The notes beneath the pieces are model-generated. The model was not told the DNA's origin and made no database searches. It worked only from the letters and a program-made list of their open reading frames with translations. Source: MGIIa-K1 sp964577145 (GTDB lineage Archaea > Thermoplasmatota > Poseidoniia > Poseidoniales > Poseidoniaceae). From it: a DNA stretch of 10,437 nt. The stretch is from assembly GCA_964577145.1 (NCBI GenBank), contig CAZNXM010000049.1, positions 1-10,437 of the forward strand. The letters are read 5' to 3'. Positions within the stretch are counted from its first letter, which is position 1. Every line of letters starts with the position of its first letter. Position numbers and translations under genes: made by a program. Of the stretch, positions 1 through 6,231 are shown in pieces.

Positions 1-80
1 CCAAGAGAATTTGACATGGTAGTCTTGAATTCCATGATTTTAGCAGAACGACTTCAGCCGATAAGGTTCTCTGATGCAAA

Positions 81-119
81 GGGGACCCCTCTGTATCGTA
101 TACGATAACAAGGGTACCC
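81..119. repeat. Cluster of three palindromes downstream of the DUF4287-like gene
   Basis: Three self-complementary blocks lie within 39 bases: GGGGACCCC (81-89), the perfect 14-mer TATCGTATACGATA (94-107) and GGGTACCC (112-119). Their centres are about 15 bp apart, so the outer two sit nearly symmetrically around the middle one. The block begins 15 nt beyond the stop codon of the leftward operon, so it could be an RNA 3'-end structure for that operon or an operator for a gene off the left edge. No gene is supported in 1-133 and there is no long oligo-T tract in either direction. The palindromes are seen directly; any function is inference. Confidence 0.45.
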
Positions 120-133
120 TCTCACACATTGAA

Positions 134-331
134 TTAATCTAGCAGGTAGAATTTGATGATGGTTTGAGCTTGAAAGTGTCCTACACTGTGAACCACTTTG
201 AGATGTTCTTTCAGTTCGCGTTTTTCTGATAAATCTGAATCTCTCAACACCGCAAACCATTCCTCAAGTGTTCGGCCGGTTTTGTCCGCAAGATTTCGGA
301 TAATTGCCTTCTCCATTTCCTCTGGTGTCAT
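134..331 (-). CDS. Small DUF4287-like protein (65 aa)
   Basis: This is the last gene of the leftward plsC-thyA-folA operon. The short protein carries the pattern K-T-G-[RK]-T-x-E-E-W near residue 20 and a C-terminal stretch with L-K-x-x-H-x-x-G-H. That resembles the roughly 60-residue DUF4287 family, whose biochemical role is unknown to me. I chose the ATG at 331 because GGTGA stands 4 nt upstream of it, the same arrangement as psmB. A TTG at 346 would give 70 aa and a TTGA overlap with the folA stop codon. The protein is soluble and charged, with no signal peptide or membrane helix. Its place beside thyA and folA suggests co-expression with thymidylate synthesis, but the sequence gives no direct hint of function. 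Confidence 0.75.
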   Translation of the reverse strand: MTPEEMEKAIIRNLADKTGRTLEEWFAVLRDSDLSEKRELKEHLKVVHSVGHFQAQTIIKFYLLD

Positions 332-342
332 AGAATCACCAC

Positions 343-804
343 TCAACCTTGGCGAACCCAGTGCTGGAATACCATGTCGTGGTCATCACGGGGCCCAGCC
401 TCCACATGGCGCTCTTCTGATAGTGTGAAACCATGACCGCTAATATCAGGGAAATGAGTATCTGCGTCACCAACTCTTGCATCGACTATTGTGCGGTGGA
501 GTTCACTCACATGTGGTAGGAATAATTCGTAGATCTGCCCACCACCAATTACCCAACCATCCATTTTGAGCGCCTCATCAAATGAGATTACTTCCGCTCC
601 TTCGACCTCGCCTCTTGAGAGAACAAGGTGCCTTCTGTCAGGAAGGACACCCGGTAAGGAATCCCAGGTCTTCCGGCCCATGATGATGTTTGATCCCAAT
701 GTTACCTGCTTGAAGTGCTGTAAATCAGTCGACTGCCTCCATGGCAGGTCGCCATCTTTGCCTATTGCACCGTTGCGGTCACAGGCAACAATCATTCCAA
801 GCAT
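343..804 (-). CDS. folA: Dihydrofolate reductase (153 aa)
   Basis: NADPH-dependent reduction of dihydrofolate to tetrahydrofolate in the cytoplasm, which regenerates the cofactor oxidised by the thymidylate synthase encoded just upstream. Family landmarks are visible: G-x-x-G-x-L-P-W around residues 15-22, the catalytic acid Asp27 in DLQHF, the IMGRKTWDSLP nucleotide-binding segment, V-I-G-G-G-Q-I-Y in the cofactor site, and D-A-D-T-H-F-P near the end. With the ATG at 804, the G15, P21, W22 and D27 positions fall in the same register as E. coli FolA, so I prefer it. The GTG at 813 would overlap the thyA stop as GTGA and add three residues. Length fits the usual 155-165 aa. The sequence looks bacterial in type, consistent with acquisition together with thyA, which is inference. 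Confidence 0.95.
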   Translation of the reverse strand: MLGMIVACDRNGAIGKDGDLPWRQSTDLQHFKQVTLGSNIIMGRKTWDSLPGVLPDRRHLVLSRGEVEGAEVISFDEALKMDGWVIGGGQIYELFLPHVSELHRTIVDARVGDADTHFPDISGHGFTLSEERHVEAGPRDDHDMVFQHWVRQG

Positions 805-809
805 GGTAA

Positions 810-1607
810 TCACACTGCGATTGGAGCTGAGATATGAGGGTGGTGCTCGTATCCGACGACCTCGATATCCTCGAAGGTGAAGCCATCAATTTCAGTAATA
901 TCTGGATTGAGTTTGAGTGTTGGTAGTGGCGTGATGGGTTCACGGCTAAGTTGCAATTTAGTTTGTTCAAGGTGGTTATTGTAGAGATGAGCATCACCAA
1001 GCGTGTGAACAAATGTTCCTGCTTCAAGCCCACATACTTGCGCCATCATGTGGGTTAGTAATGCGTATGAAGCGATATTGAATGGGACTCCGAGGAATAC
1101 ATCTGCACTCCTTTGGTAAAGTTGACAGTTGAGTTTTCCACCAGCGACATGGAATTGGAAGAATGCGTGACAAGGCATGAGAGCCATATCGTCCAACTCG
1201 CCAACATTCCACGCACTTACTATGATTCGCCGGGAGTTTGGATTGTTTTTGATTAAGTCAATCGCTTGCTCCACTTGGTCGATGACCCGCCCATCATTCG
1301 CTTCCCATCGGCGCCATTGCTTGCCATATACTGGCCCGAGGTCACCGTTTTCATCAGCCCACTCATTCCAGATACGTACGCCGTTCTCTTGGAGATAGGC
1401 GACATTGGTATCTCCTTTCAAGAACCATAATAATTCATGCACAATACTCCGAAGGTGGAGTTTTTTGGTTGTGACCATTGGAAAACCATCACTTAGATCA
1501 AATCTCATCTGATGGCCAAAATGCGAAATTGTGCCAGTACCAGTTCGGTCACCTTTCTGCTCACCCTCATCGAGAATGCGCTGCATGAGGTCGAGGTATT
1601 CTCGCAT
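810..1607 (-). CDS. thyA: Thymidylate synthase ThyA (265 aa)
   Basis: Methylates dUMP to dTMP using methylene-tetrahydrofolate, releasing dihydrofolate for FolA. The protein follows E. coli ThyA almost end to end. It has the dUMP/folate motifs DRTGTGT (residues 20-26), HELLWFL, the DENGDLGPVYGKQWR block, RRIIVSAWN and the nucleophile Cys146 in MPCHAFF, followed by the QRSADVFLG and HLYNNH segments, and it ends in the typical API-A/V tail. I chose the ATG at 1607 because homology with E. coli begins at its first residue and Cys146 keeps the same number. An in-frame ATG at 1685 would add 26 residues and overlap plsC by 41 nt. Neither start has a Shine-Dalgarno, but a hairpin (1606-1624) abuts the 1607 codon. 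The stop overlaps the GTG before folA. The start is less certain than the identity. Confidence 0.97.
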   Translation of the reverse strand: MREYLDLMQRILDEGEQKGDRTGTGTISHFGHQMRFDLSDGFPMVTTKKLHLRSIVHELLWFLKGDTNVAYLQENGVRIWNEWADENGDLGPVYGKQWRRWEANDGRVIDQVEQAIDLIKNNPNSRRIIVSAWNVGELDDMALMPCHAFFQFHVAGGKLNCQLYQRSADVFLGVPFNIASYALLTHMMAQVCGLEAGTFVHTLGDAHLYNNHLEQTKLQLSREPITPLPTLKLNPDITEIDGFTFEDIEVVGYEHHPHISAPIAV

Positions 1608-1624
1608 CGAGTCTAAGACTCGAT
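1606..1624 (-). promoter_or_regulatory. Perfect hairpin overlapping the likely thyA start codon
   Basis: ATCGAGTCTAAGACTCGAT is a perfect inverted repeat: 9-bp arms around one central base as DNA, or an RNA stem of 7-8 bp with a 3-5 nt loop. In the leftward transcript its 3' arm ends in the AU of the AUG at 1607, so folding would partly bury the start codon. It lies between the plsC stop (1645) and thyA. It could limit thyA translation or be a protein binding site. If thyA really starts at 1685, the repeat is simply inside the coding region. Confidence 0.5.
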
Positions 1625-1644
1625 AGGGGGGCCTTTGAGCCTTG

Positions 1645-2409
1645 TCACGGAGCGCCTTGTCCTCTAATGCGTTCCATGAACTCATCTGTGAACTTTCTGT
1701 AGAGTGCTGCTAGTGCGGCTTTTATCTCGTGGTCTTCTTTGTCAGCAAGTGCTTGCAACTCTTCGACCGAACTACGCTTCTCCAACCATTCAATCCATGT
1801 GATTGGCTTGCCGTAGGAGATGGTAACCTTCCTCCATAGGCGTGGGAGTTTGTGAACCGAGGGTGTCATGAATTCCCTTGACCCTGCAAGTCCAATAGGA
1901 ACGACTGGGACATCGATGTATGATGCAGCCAATCTTGCGAATCCGGTTTTGCCAGGTAGCATGTATGGCGGCTCTGTACGCTTGGATCTCGTTCCTTCTG
2001 GAAAGATGCCAAGCGCACGTTTTGCATGAAGAACAACAGCAGCGCTACTCAATGCTTCAGAACCACCAGTTGAACGATTGGTTTCGATTTGTCCTGTAGC
2101 TCGCATGAAGGAAGCAAGAGCAAAATTGCGAAAGTGCCCATCCTTAGCAAGGTAGTGAGTCTTGCGTCGGCTTGCAACAATTACCACAAGGGGGTCTACA
2201 TGGCTGAGGTGATTTGCTGCAAGAATGGTAGGGCCTTTCTTTGGAACATTACGCAATCCTTTGATTTTGACTCGCAGTGTCATCCTAAGAAGAGTCGCTA
2301 ATGTCCAGCGCATGAAAGCATAGGAGCGGTCACCGCTGATTCTCGTTGGACTAGGCGTGATACGCCAGTGCCCTTCGAGGCCCATCCATGCTTCACGGAG
2401 GTCTCCCAT
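1645..2409 (-). CDS. plsC: 1-acyl-sn-glycerol-3-phosphate acyltransferase family protein (PlsC-like, 254 aa)
   Basis: Member of the PlsC/LPLAT acyltransferase family, which moves an acyl group from acyl-CoA or acyl-ACP to a glycerol-phosphate type acceptor at the membrane surface. The catalytic H-x4-D box is present as NHLSHVDP (H67 and D72), and the acceptor-binding box as FPEGTRS (about 136-142). A VPVVPIGLAGS stretch matches the later conserved motif. A hydrophobic patch near residues 33-45 could anchor it. Archaeal membrane lipids are ethers, so the true substrate is open. The ATG at 2409 is chosen; a GTG at 2451 would add 14 residues and would begin inside the inverted repeat at 2447-2465. 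No convincing Shine-Dalgarno precedes either, so a leaderless message is possible. It heads the operon with thyA, folA and the DUF4287-like gene. Confidence 0.9.
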   Translation of the reverse strand: MGDLREAWMGLEGHWRITPSPTRISGDRSYAFMRWTLATLLRMTLRVKIKGLRNVPKKGPTILAANHLSHVDPLVVIVASRRKTHYLAKDGHFRNFALASFMRATGQIETNRSTGGSEALSSAAVVLHAKRALGIFPEGTRSKRTEPPYMLPGKTGFARLAASYIDVPVVPIGLAGSREFMTPSVHKLPRLWRKVTISYGKPITWIEWLEKRSSVEELQALADKEDHEIKAALAALYRKFTDEFMERIRGQGAP

Positions 2410-2446
2410 CACCTCTTGGGCAGAGTCCGTTCCATTTGATGATTGG

Positions 2447-2465
2447 GTCACCCCCTTGGGGTGAC
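2447..2465. promoter_or_regulatory. Inverted repeat centred in a divergent promoter region
   Basis: GTCACCCC-CTT-GGGGTGAC has perfect 8-bp arms with a 3-nt spacer. Its centre (2456) is within about 2 bp of the midpoint between the preferred starts of the leftward plsC (2409) and the rightward membrane protein (2499). Short A/T-leaning stretches (around 2435-2442 and 2469-2476) lie near -26 from each start, so the repeat would fall between two candidate TATA boxes. This arrangement fits an operator shared by both promoters. The repeat is seen directly; the operator role and the TATA boxes are inference. Confidence 0.5.
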
Positions 2466-2498
2466 AATGCTAAAGGGAGCCTTCACTGGCACTACGAC

Positions 2499-3695
2499 AT
2501 GCGCCTTCTTGTTCTTGGCATGCTACTCAGTGCCATAATGGCGCCAATAGCTGCTGCCGATGTTCAATGGGAGGAAGACGGTTGGCTTGCAACAATTGGT
2601 AAAGAGCGTTTGAACCACGGCGATGAATTCGGATGTTACGGCATGCCGGGACTTTCGTGGAAAGCCGACCCTGGTGCCGTAGCACTAGAGTGCAAGAATT
2701 ATGTTGAACAGCGTATTGATGCTTCGAATTGGGGGGCAAATGTAATTTCGACATTCACTCCTTCCAGTCTTACTTCATCGCAACATACGACTGTAGCAAA
2801 TCAGGGATTTACTGTCCACGGTGATGATAATGATTTGATGGAAGGTGCATGGTATAGTGCTGAAAATGTCCCCGAATGGGAATACTCTTGGCATGATTTG
2901 GGCCGTCGTGGCGGTTCTCTTGAGCGAGGAATGGCTGATGCTGGTGCCCTTAGTGCAGAACTCGATCAAGGAGGATTGGTCAACATGTATTGGATTGGGC
3001 GTGTCGACGATGTTACGATTCGCCACGAAGCAAGTGTGGTCGATATGCTGAATGAGCGCACGGATGTCTGGTTTACCACATGGGGTGAAGCATATTCATA
3101 TTGGACAGTGGAACGCTGCAACCAATTTTCTCATTCCCTGGAAAATGATGTTCTAATCTTCGAGCATACCGATACAGAGGCTTGTAGAGCCGCTGCACCA
3201 GATGCTTGGAATGTTCCAGTAACATGGGAAATCGAGATTGGAAATACTAGCGTAATATCTAGCGAATTCAAAGAGATGGATGTTTCTGAATCCAATACAA
3301 TGGAGGGTTGGAGGCAGGAGGGTTCAATTCTATATGTCAGTGTCCTAAGAGGCCATGAAGTTAGTTTTAACCTCAGTTCTTCACCTGAGTACGACATTCT
3401 AGGTCGCACTCAATTCTTCAATAATAAAGATGCAGCATTGACGATTGCAGGACATTCTACTACAGACTTATTCCAATGGTCGAAGCGATTCGATGGCCAG
3501 GAAAAATTGGTCTTCACTTGGCTCCTTTCGCCACGTGCTTTGGATGAAGGAATCCCTTGGTTGCCTTATGCGGGTCTGGCGGTACTAACTACGACCCTCG
3601 GCGGAATCTGGTTAGTCCTCAGAAGGGAGTCCATGGCCATGCCCATTGCGAAGCCTTCAAGCCCTGAGCAACGGGGCGGTGATGATGATGAATGA
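2499..3695 (+). CDS. Secreted, C-terminally membrane-anchored protein of unknown function (398 aa)
   Basis: I do not recognise a family. The protein begins with a clear signal peptide: MRLL, a hydrophobic core through about residue 17, then A-A-A before Asp21. After a Trp- and acid-rich ectodomain of about 330 residues comes one membrane helix near residues 355-374, followed by RR and a short tail ending in DDDE, so it should be a type I membrane protein with its bulk outside the cell. The ectodomain has four cysteines (in FGCYG, LECKN, ERCNQ and TEACR), which could make two disulfides, and N-x-S/T sequons such as GNTS and FNLSSS. The frame is open upstream to 2388, but the ATG at 2499 is chosen because the signal peptide starts there. 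No good Shine-Dalgarno is seen, so it may be leaderless. The stop overlaps the start of trpS. Confidence 0.85.
   Translation: MRLLVLGMLLSAIMAPIAAADVQWEEDGWLATIGKERLNHGDEFGCYGMPGLSWKADPGAVALECKNYVEQRIDASNWGANVISTFTPSSLTSSQHTTVANQGFTVHGDDNDLMEGAWYSAENVPEWEYSWHDLGRRGGSLERGMADAGALSAELDQGGLVNMYWIGRVDDVTIRHEASVVDMLNERTDVWFTTWGEAYSYWTVERCNQFSHSLENDVLIFEHTDTEACRAAAPDAWNVPVTWEIEIGNTSVISSEFKEMDVSESNTMEGWRQEGSILYVSVLRGHEVSFNLSSSPEYDILGRTQFFNNKDAALTIAGHSTTDLFQWSKRFDGQEKLVFTWLLSPRALDEGIPWLPYAGLAVLTTTLGGIWLVLRRESMAMPIAKPSSPEQRGGDDDE
3678..3682 (+). promoter_or_regulatory. Shine-Dalgarno of trpS inside the preceding gene
   Basis: GGTGA lies 5 nt before the third of three consecutive ATG codons and inside the last codons of the membrane-protein gene. 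Spacing matches that of psmB and the DUF4287-like gene, so it decides the trpS start at 3688. Confidence 0.55.
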
Positions 3696-5055
3696 CGATG
3701 TACGCATCGACCCGTGGGGCTCATCACAGTCTACGGATTACTCTCGCATGATAGAGCAATTCGGACTACAGTCGATGGAAGGAGTAGAAGTTCCATCACC
3801 CTCACGGCTTCATAGAAGAGGGATTATTTTCGCTCATAGAGAACTCGATTTGGTTCTTGAGTCCAAGAGAAAAGGCGAGGCATTCGGTGTACTTACCGGA
3901 TTAATGCCATCAGGGAAGATGCATCTTGGCCATTCGATGGTTATCGACCAAGTGAAATGGTTCCAGCAACAGGGTGGAGACATAACAATCGCCGTTGCCG
4001 ATCTTGAATCAACAGCAACAAGAGGCATATCTCTAGCAGAGGGGCGGAAAATTGCTGCTGAGGAATATGTGGCAAATTACGCAGCTCTCGGTTTGGACCC
4101 ACAAAAGACAACGGTTTACTTCCAATCTCAACGCAGTATTGTACAACGATTAGGATTCCAATTGGGCAAGAGAACGAATCTTTCAGAATTTGAGGCGATT
4201 TACGGATTTGATGGTGCAACCAACCTTGCCCACGTTCAAGCCCCACTTGTTCAAGCAGGTGACATACTACATCCTCAACTTGACGAATATGGAGGCCTTC
4301 GTCCAATTGTAGTTCCAGTAGGAATAGACCAGGACCCTCATCTGAGGCTTACTCGTGGGCTCGCATCCAAGACAAATTGGTTCAATGTAAAGGACGCAAA
4401 AATGGGATTGCAAGTCGGTGTTTCAGTTCAAGATGAAAATTCAGCCGCTCTAGGAGTTCGGCCCGATGGCCGCATTGATAAGGAGCGGCAGAAACAAGTC
4501 TTCACAGCAATTGTAGATGCGGTTTCAGGCCTTGGATTCTCTGACATCATTTCCAATCCAAAGCACGGTACAGTCAATATTCCAAGTGCAACCACGCGAG
4601 ATAAGGGCTCAATCAGGATGGCGCTGTTATCTCTTGAGCGTAAGATGGGAGGAATGGGTCTCCTTGCTCCATCCAGCACCTATCACCGGTTTGCGGTTGG
4701 AATGACTGGTGACAAGATGTCATCATCAAAACCGAAGACCACATTATTCCTTTCAGATGATATCGCAAGTGCTGAGAAGAAAATCAAGAAATCATTCAGC
4801 GGTGGTAAGTCTACAATAGAGGAACACCGTCAACTTGGCGGCGATCCAGATATCGACGTCGCATACCAGTACATGATGTACTTCTTCGAGGAAGATGATG
4901 CCTACCTCGCAGAGATAAATGAGGGATATCGTGCTGGAAAGATACTCGCCGGTGAGATGAAGCAATTGTGCATCGACCGTGCTACTGAGTGGCTAAACGA
5001 TCTCGCAGAAAAGCGAGATGAAACCGCTCATATGGTCAACGAATTCTTCGAGTAA
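3688..5055 (+). CDS. trpS: Tryptophanyl-tRNA synthetase, archaeal/eukaryal type (455 aa)
   Basis: Class Ic synthetase that charges tRNA-Trp. The archaeal/eukaryal N-terminal signature D-P-W-x7-D-Y-S-R-x-I-x-x-F-G is present (residues about 8-26). Next come FAHRELDLVL, then TGLMPSGKMHLGH with the HIGH-class motif as HLGH (79-82), the GIDQDPHLRLTR segment, the KMSKS-class motif as KMSSS (343-347), and a GG-x-S/P-T-x-x-E C-terminal block ending in FFEEDD. About 116 residues separate RLTRGLA from KMSSS, far more than I recall in the Pyrococcus enzyme. ATG codons stand at 3682, 3685 and 3688; I chose 3688 because GGTGA (3678-3682) is 5 nt upstream. It overlaps the upstream stop by 8 nt, suggesting coupled translation. 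The alternative, TyrRS, fits the N-terminal signature less well. Confidence 0.93.
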   Translation: MNDDVRIDPWGSSQSTDYSRMIEQFGLQSMEGVEVPSPSRLHRRGIIFAHRELDLVLESKRKGEAFGVLTGLMPSGKMHLGHSMVIDQVKWFQQQGGDITIAVADLESTATRGISLAEGRKIAAEEYVANYAALGLDPQKTTVYFQSQRSIVQRLGFQLGKRTNLSEFEAIYGFDGATNLAHVQAPLVQAGDILHPQLDEYGGLRPIVVPVGIDQDPHLRLTRGLASKTNWFNVKDAKMGLQVGVSVQDENSAALGVRPDGRIDKERQKQVFTAIVDAVSGLGFSDIISNPKHGTVNIPSATTRDKGSIRMALLSLERKMGGMGLLAPSSTYHRFAVGMTGDKMSSSKPKTTLFLSDDIASAEKKIKKSFSGGKSTIEEHRQLGGDPDIDVAYQYMMYFFEEDDAYLAEINEGYRAGKILAGEMKQLCIDRATEWLNDLAEKRDETAHMVNEFFE

Positions 5056-5667
5056 TTATTCTGCAATGTCCTCATTGCTGAAGACAGCAGCTTCTGGTCC
5101 CACGGGTAGTTCTTCGTATTCTTCAGGTTGTAATTCTCTGCCCACTGCATCTGCATGAAGGATTTGTGAATGGCCATGCGGGTCGAGGAATTCCAGTGTG
5201 ACTGCAGTGGGTATTGGATCCTCCTTCAATTCTAATAATGTGGTATGCATCTCTTGCAGTTGCTTGATTACATCCATCTCAGCATCATCCACATATGATT
5301 GCCTTGTGACCATGACAATTACTTCCATAAAACGGTCTATCACGCCTTCAACATTTGACACATAACCTGTTGATGCGGTTCCAGGTTTGACTTCTAAGTC
5401 CAATTCCTTGATACGAACAGTGCAAGAAGATGAGCGAACAACTCTCGCCTTGATGTGCTCGGGCTTGCAAATATTGAGGGACCAGCCACCCGGTTTTTTC
5501 CCTTCTGCAGGGATAAAATCCGATTGACGCCAGCCACATGCATCACACATGACAGTGATTTGAGTATGTTCGCCGAAATATGGAATATCATCTATATGAG
5601 TCATCATCGATAACTCACCTTCCACGCCACAGATTGGGCATGGCATCTCAATTGCTTGTTTTTTCAT
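5056..5667 (-). CDS. zpr1: ZPR1 zinc-finger domain protein (203 aa)
   Basis: Archaeal single-module ZPR1 protein. An N-terminal four-cysteine zinc finger is formed by C10-x2-C13 and C41-x2-C44, with the family's I-P-Y-F-G-E segment between the pairs. The all-beta A/B domain follows, including a GYVSNVEGVIDRF stretch typical of the family. Eukaryal ZPR1 binds eEF1A and assists its folding; by analogy this protein may act on aEF1A, which is inference from the family. The ATG at 5667 overlaps the stop of the preceding gene as ATGA, and a GGTGG sequence lies about 6 nt upstream, so the two are translationally coupled. The stop codon abuts the trpS stop with no base between them, so each transcript must end inside the opposite gene. 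The acidic C-terminal tail is not conserved to my knowledge. Confidence 0.9.
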   Translation of the reverse strand: MKKQAIEMPCPICGVEGELSMMTHIDDIPYFGEHTQITVMCDACGWRQSDFIPAEGKKPGGWSLNICKPEHIKARVVRSSSCTVRIKELDLEVKPGTASTGYVSNVEGVIDRFMEVIVMVTRQSYVDDAEMDVIKQLQEMHTTLLELKEDPIPTAVTLEFLDPHGHSQILHADAVGRELQPEEYEELPVGPEAAVFSNEDIAE

Positions 5668-6140
5668 CGAATGCCACCCCGGCCAAGGTCTTCAGCCTCG
5701 GCGGCGAAGGCCTCGGTTTCAACCCCTCGCACACCACGGCATCCCGGTGGCAGAAGCATCAATCGGGTATCAGTAAGGCGGATAATTTGGCCCTCGAGAT
5801 CATTCTCAATGAAACGGTTCAACCGTTCCAATGCAGTAGTTAATTCCACCTGGCGTGACATCAACCTCTCCATTTCGACAATTGCAGCCTCGCCATTTGA
5901 AAGCCAGTCGAGTAGGTCGGAAACTCCGGTAAGGTCGTGAAGGACGGCTCGGTGAAGAACAAGTCCATCAACATGTTTTGGAACAGGCGCATCTGGGTAT
6001 AACTGCCCCAAATCATGGTAGAGAATTTCCCCAGTATCGGTTTTAGGTTTTGATTGCGCTGATGGCATATCTATGGACCGAGGAGGTGGGGTATTGGCAA
6101 AAGCATCCAGCCTGTGCTGATTCTCCCCGTCTTCCTCCAT
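5664..6140 (-). CDS. Uncharacterised protein with a probable helical/coiled-coil core (158 aa)
   Basis: I do not recognise this protein. The first 40 or so residues are Pro/Ser/Thr/Lys-rich and probably disordered. A mostly helical stretch from about 45 to 125 follows, with heptad-like spacing of Leu, Ile and Met through the region around M-E-R-L-M-S-R-Q, and then a short tail with L-L-P-P-G-C-R-G-V-R-G. No signal peptide, membrane helix or catalytic motif is visible. It is the first gene of a two-gene leftward unit and overlaps zpr1 by 4 nt (ATGA), so a role alongside ZPR1 is possible but unproved. The ATG at 6140 is preceded closely by GAGGTG, one base away, which is tight for a Shine-Dalgarno. 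The divergent spacer to psmB is about 91 bp. Confidence 0.75.
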   Translation of the reverse strand: MEEDGENQHRLDAFANTPPPRSIDMPSAQSKPKTDTGEILYHDLGQLYPDAPVPKHVDGLVLHRAVLHDLTGVSDLLDWLSNGEAAIVEMERLMSRQVELTTALERLNRFIENDLEGQIIRLTDTRLMLLPPGCRGVRGVETEAFAAEAEDLGRGGIR

Positions 6141-6220
6141 ACACCTCGGGTGCGACGGTTGGTTGATAAGGGTCCCGCGAGTCGAAAGACTGTTCCCGAC
6201 CTATTGGGGACTTCTTGGCA

Positions 6221-6227
6221 GGGGTGA
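6221..6227 (+). promoter_or_regulatory. Shine-Dalgarno of psmB
   Basis: GGGGTGA is followed by 4 nt and then ATG at 6232. It selects that codon over an upstream in-frame start at 6163, which would add 23 residues with no family counterpart. Confidence 0.7.
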
Positions 6228-6231
6228 ACTG

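Noticed and set aside
94..107. The 14-bp palindrome considered alone as a regulator site
   Set aside because: A single 14-bp palindrome is expected by chance about once in two such windows; only the three-palindrome cluster is reported.
566..880. Rightward open frame antisense to thyA/folA
   Set aside because: It overlaps two strongly conserved genes, and its translation shows no motif or domain.
1608..1685. 26-residue extension of ThyA from ATG 1685
   Set aside because: It has no counterpart in E. coli ThyA, no Shine-Dalgarno, and would overlap plsC by 41 nt.
6163..6231. Longer psmB start
   Set aside because: The extra residues are not like a proteasome propeptide, and a good ribosome binding site precedes ATG 6232.
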